Assembly (NCBI GenBank): GCA_946405565.1
Contig: CAMJHU010000108.1
Span: 1-6,769 of the forward strand
Source of the DNA: an uncultured Clostridia bacterium
Lineage (GTDB): Bacteria > Bacillota > Clostridia > Oscillospirales > Acutalibacteraceae
Direction of reading: 5' to 3'
Length of the DNA: 6,769 nucleotides
The notes below the pieces were generated by a model. The model did not search any database, was not told the DNA's origin, and saw only the letters and a program-made list of their open reading frames with translations. This document shows positions 5,347 through 6,769 of the stretch, in pieces. Position numbers and translations under genes: made by a program. Numbering within the stretch: position 1 is the first letter of the stretch; each line of letters opens with the position of its first letter.

Positions 5347-6769
5347 TTATTCCTCCCGGAATTGCAGTTCATACAGTTCCCGATACAGTCCGTCCCGCGC
5401 GATCAGTTCCGCGTGGGTGCCGTATTCGGCAATACGTCCCTGGGTGATAACGGCGATTTTATCGGCGTTGCGAACCGTTGAGAGCCGGTGTGCGACAATC
5501 AGCGTGGTGCGTCCCTCGCAAAGCTCGTCGAGCGCCTGCTGAATGAGCAGTTCGGTGGCGTTGTCAAGGGCGCTGGTCGCTTCGTCGAGAATCAGAATGG
5601 CGGGATCCTTCAAAAAGACCCGCGCGATGGAAATGCGCTGCTTCTGACCGCCGGAGAGCCGCACGCCGCGTTCGCCGATCTCGGTATCGTAGCCGTTGGG
5701 CAGCGACAGCACGAACTCATGCAGATTGGCTTTCTGGGCAGCCGCGATGATCTGTTCCTCGCTGGCGTCGGGATTGCCGTAGCGGATATTGTCGCGGATA
5801 CTGCCCGCGAAGAGAAAGACGTCCTGCTGCACAATGCCGATGTTCTGCCGGAGCGATGTCATTGTGACATCGCGGATATCGTGTCCGTCGATGAGAATGG
5901 CGCCTTCTCCTTCCCGAAGGGGATAAAACCGGGGAATCAGGTGGCAGATGGTGGTCTTGCCGCCGCCGGAAGGTCCCACCAGCGCGATTTTGCCGCCTTG
6001 GGGAATGGTGAGTGAAATGCGGTCGAGTGTGTGATTCTCCCCGTCCTCGGTGTAGGAAAAGCAGACGTCGCGCAGTTCGATCTGTCCTTTGACGTCGGTG
6101 AGCGGCTGTGCGTCGGGGGCGTTCTGTTCGGGGGAAATCTCCATGATTTCGATAAAACGCCGGAAGCCGGTCGCGCCGTTCTGCCACTGTTCCATGAAGG
6201 AAATGAGGGTCTGCACAGGCGTGAGAAACAGGCTGACCGAGACGATAAAGGTGGAATATTCGCCGAAGTTGATGCGTCCGGCATAGAGGAACAGTCCGCC
6301 CGCCATGAGAATCGCGACGTTGAACACATCGGTAATGAACGAGGAAGAAGAGTGAAATTTACCCATGGCGCTGTATGAATGGGCGCAGGCGTCGATATAC
6401 CGTTGGTTGCCCACTTCAAATTTGTCCTGTTCACGTTCCGCGTTGGTGTAGGCTTTGGTGACGCGTATGCCGGAGATGGCGCTTTCCAGATCAGCGTTGA
6501 TCACGGCGTTGCTTTTGCGGCGTTCGGCGAAGGCGTCCCGCATTTTGCGGCGGTAATGCAGGGATACGACCGCCAGAAGAGGAACGCAGGCAAAGATGAT
6601 CAGCGTGAGAAAGATGTCGATGGTGCAGAGATAGCAGAAGCTCAGCAGAATCATCACCGAGCAGGTGAGCAGATTTTCGGGACCGTGGTGAGCCAGTTCG
6701 CTGACTTCAAACAGGTCATTGGTCATACGGGTCATGATGGCGCCGGTTTCGTGGTCGTCGAAGAAGGAG
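5347..6769 (-). CDS. ABC exporter half-transporter (MsbA/MdlB type), N-terminus cut by window edge
   Basis: This is a type IV exporter with fused membrane and ATPase domains, working as a homo- or heterodimer to pump a substrate out of the cell. The frame is open to the right edge; it reads SFFDDHETGAI before the Met at 6735, which is the conserved cytoplasmic loop after TM2 rather than a start. About 100-115 residues (TM1-TM2) are probably missing. Numbered from that Met, membrane segments lie at about 23-58 and 132-182. The ATPase has A-loop Y228, Walker A GPSGGGKT (254-261), Q-loop Q303/Q304, signature LSGGQ (360-364), Walker B LILDE (381-385), D-loop SALD, and H-loop H416. All catalytic elements, including the Walker B glutamate, are intact. 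Substrate cannot be predicted. A partner half-transporter, if any, would lie off the right side. No clear terminator follows the stop at 5347. Confidence 0.93.
   Translation of the reverse strand, partial: SFFDDHETGAIMTRMTNDLFEVSELAHHGPENLLTCSVMILLSFCYLCTIDIFLTLIIFACVPLLAVVSLHYRRKMRDAFAERRKSNAVINADLESAISGIRVTKAYTNAEREQDKFEVGNQRYIDACAHSYSAMGKFHSSSSFITDVFNVAILMAGGLFLYAGRINFGEYSTFIVSVSLFLTPVQTLISFMEQWQNGATGFRRFIEIMEISPEQNAPDAQPLTDVKGQIELRDVCFSYTEDGENHTLDRISLTIPQGGKIALVGPSGGGKTTICHLIPRFYPLREGEGAILIDGHDIRDVTMTSLRQNIGIVQQDVFLFAGSIRDNIRYGNPDASEEQIIAAAQKANLHEFVLSLPNGYDTEIGERGVRLSGGQKQRISIARVFLKDPAILILDEATSALDNATELLIQQALDELCEGRTTLIVAHRLSTVRNADKIAVITQGRIAEYGTHAELIARDGLYRELYELQFREE

Noticed and set aside
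5488..6015. 175-codon open frame on the plus strand inside the ABC gene
   Set aside because: Antisense to intact ATPase motifs and without independent coding evidence.
6733..6735. ATG at 6735 as the true start of the ABC exporter
   Set aside because: The frame continues to the edge and encodes the conserved FF-D--TG loop upstream of it, so the gene is cut by the window.

Overview
The window looks like ordinary chromosomal sequence from a GC-rich, endospore-forming member of the Bacillota, most plausibly a gut-type clostridium. Three things point there: a full-length SpoIIE sporulation phosphatase, strong AGGAGG-type ribosome binding sites with sigma-A-type promoters, and short GC-rich intergenic repeats joined to A-rich tracts. 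The order-level guess comes from style and was not checked by a search. I see no phage, transposase, CRISPR array, toxin-antitoxin pair, tRNA or rRNA.

Layout, left to right. Bases 1-62 are intergenic and hold a GC-rich repeat with two small hairpins. spoIIE runs leftward (2426 to 63). A 277-bp divergent intergenic region follows; it carries a candidate Spo0A-dependent promoter for spoIIE, a second repeat copy in the opposite orientation, and a perfect-consensus sigma-A promoter for mltG. mltG runs rightward (2704-3600) and ends at a strong bidirectional terminator shared with the convergent gene. That gene belongs to a leftward two-gene operon (5250 to 3707): an HD-domain phosphohydrolase whose stop codon overlaps the GTG start of a GtrB-type polyprenyl-phosphate glycosyltransferase. 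The operon has its own extended -10 promoter, just downstream of an ABC exporter half-transporter that also runs leftward and is cut by the right edge.

Functionally, three of the five genes touch the cell envelope: MltG trims nascent peptidoglycan, the GtrB-like enzyme loads sugar on the lipid carrier, and SpoIIE links asymmetric septation to sigma-F activation. The ABC exporter and the HD enzyme have unknown substrates. There is no sign that the five genes form one pathway.

I did not find a clear undescribed system. The items most worth a second look are the spoIIE promoter architecture (0A-like box over a -35 set 21 bp from the -10), the oppositely oriented repeats on both sides of spoIIE, the dyad inside the mltG promoter spacer, and the translationally coupled HD hydrolase/glycosyltransferase pair.
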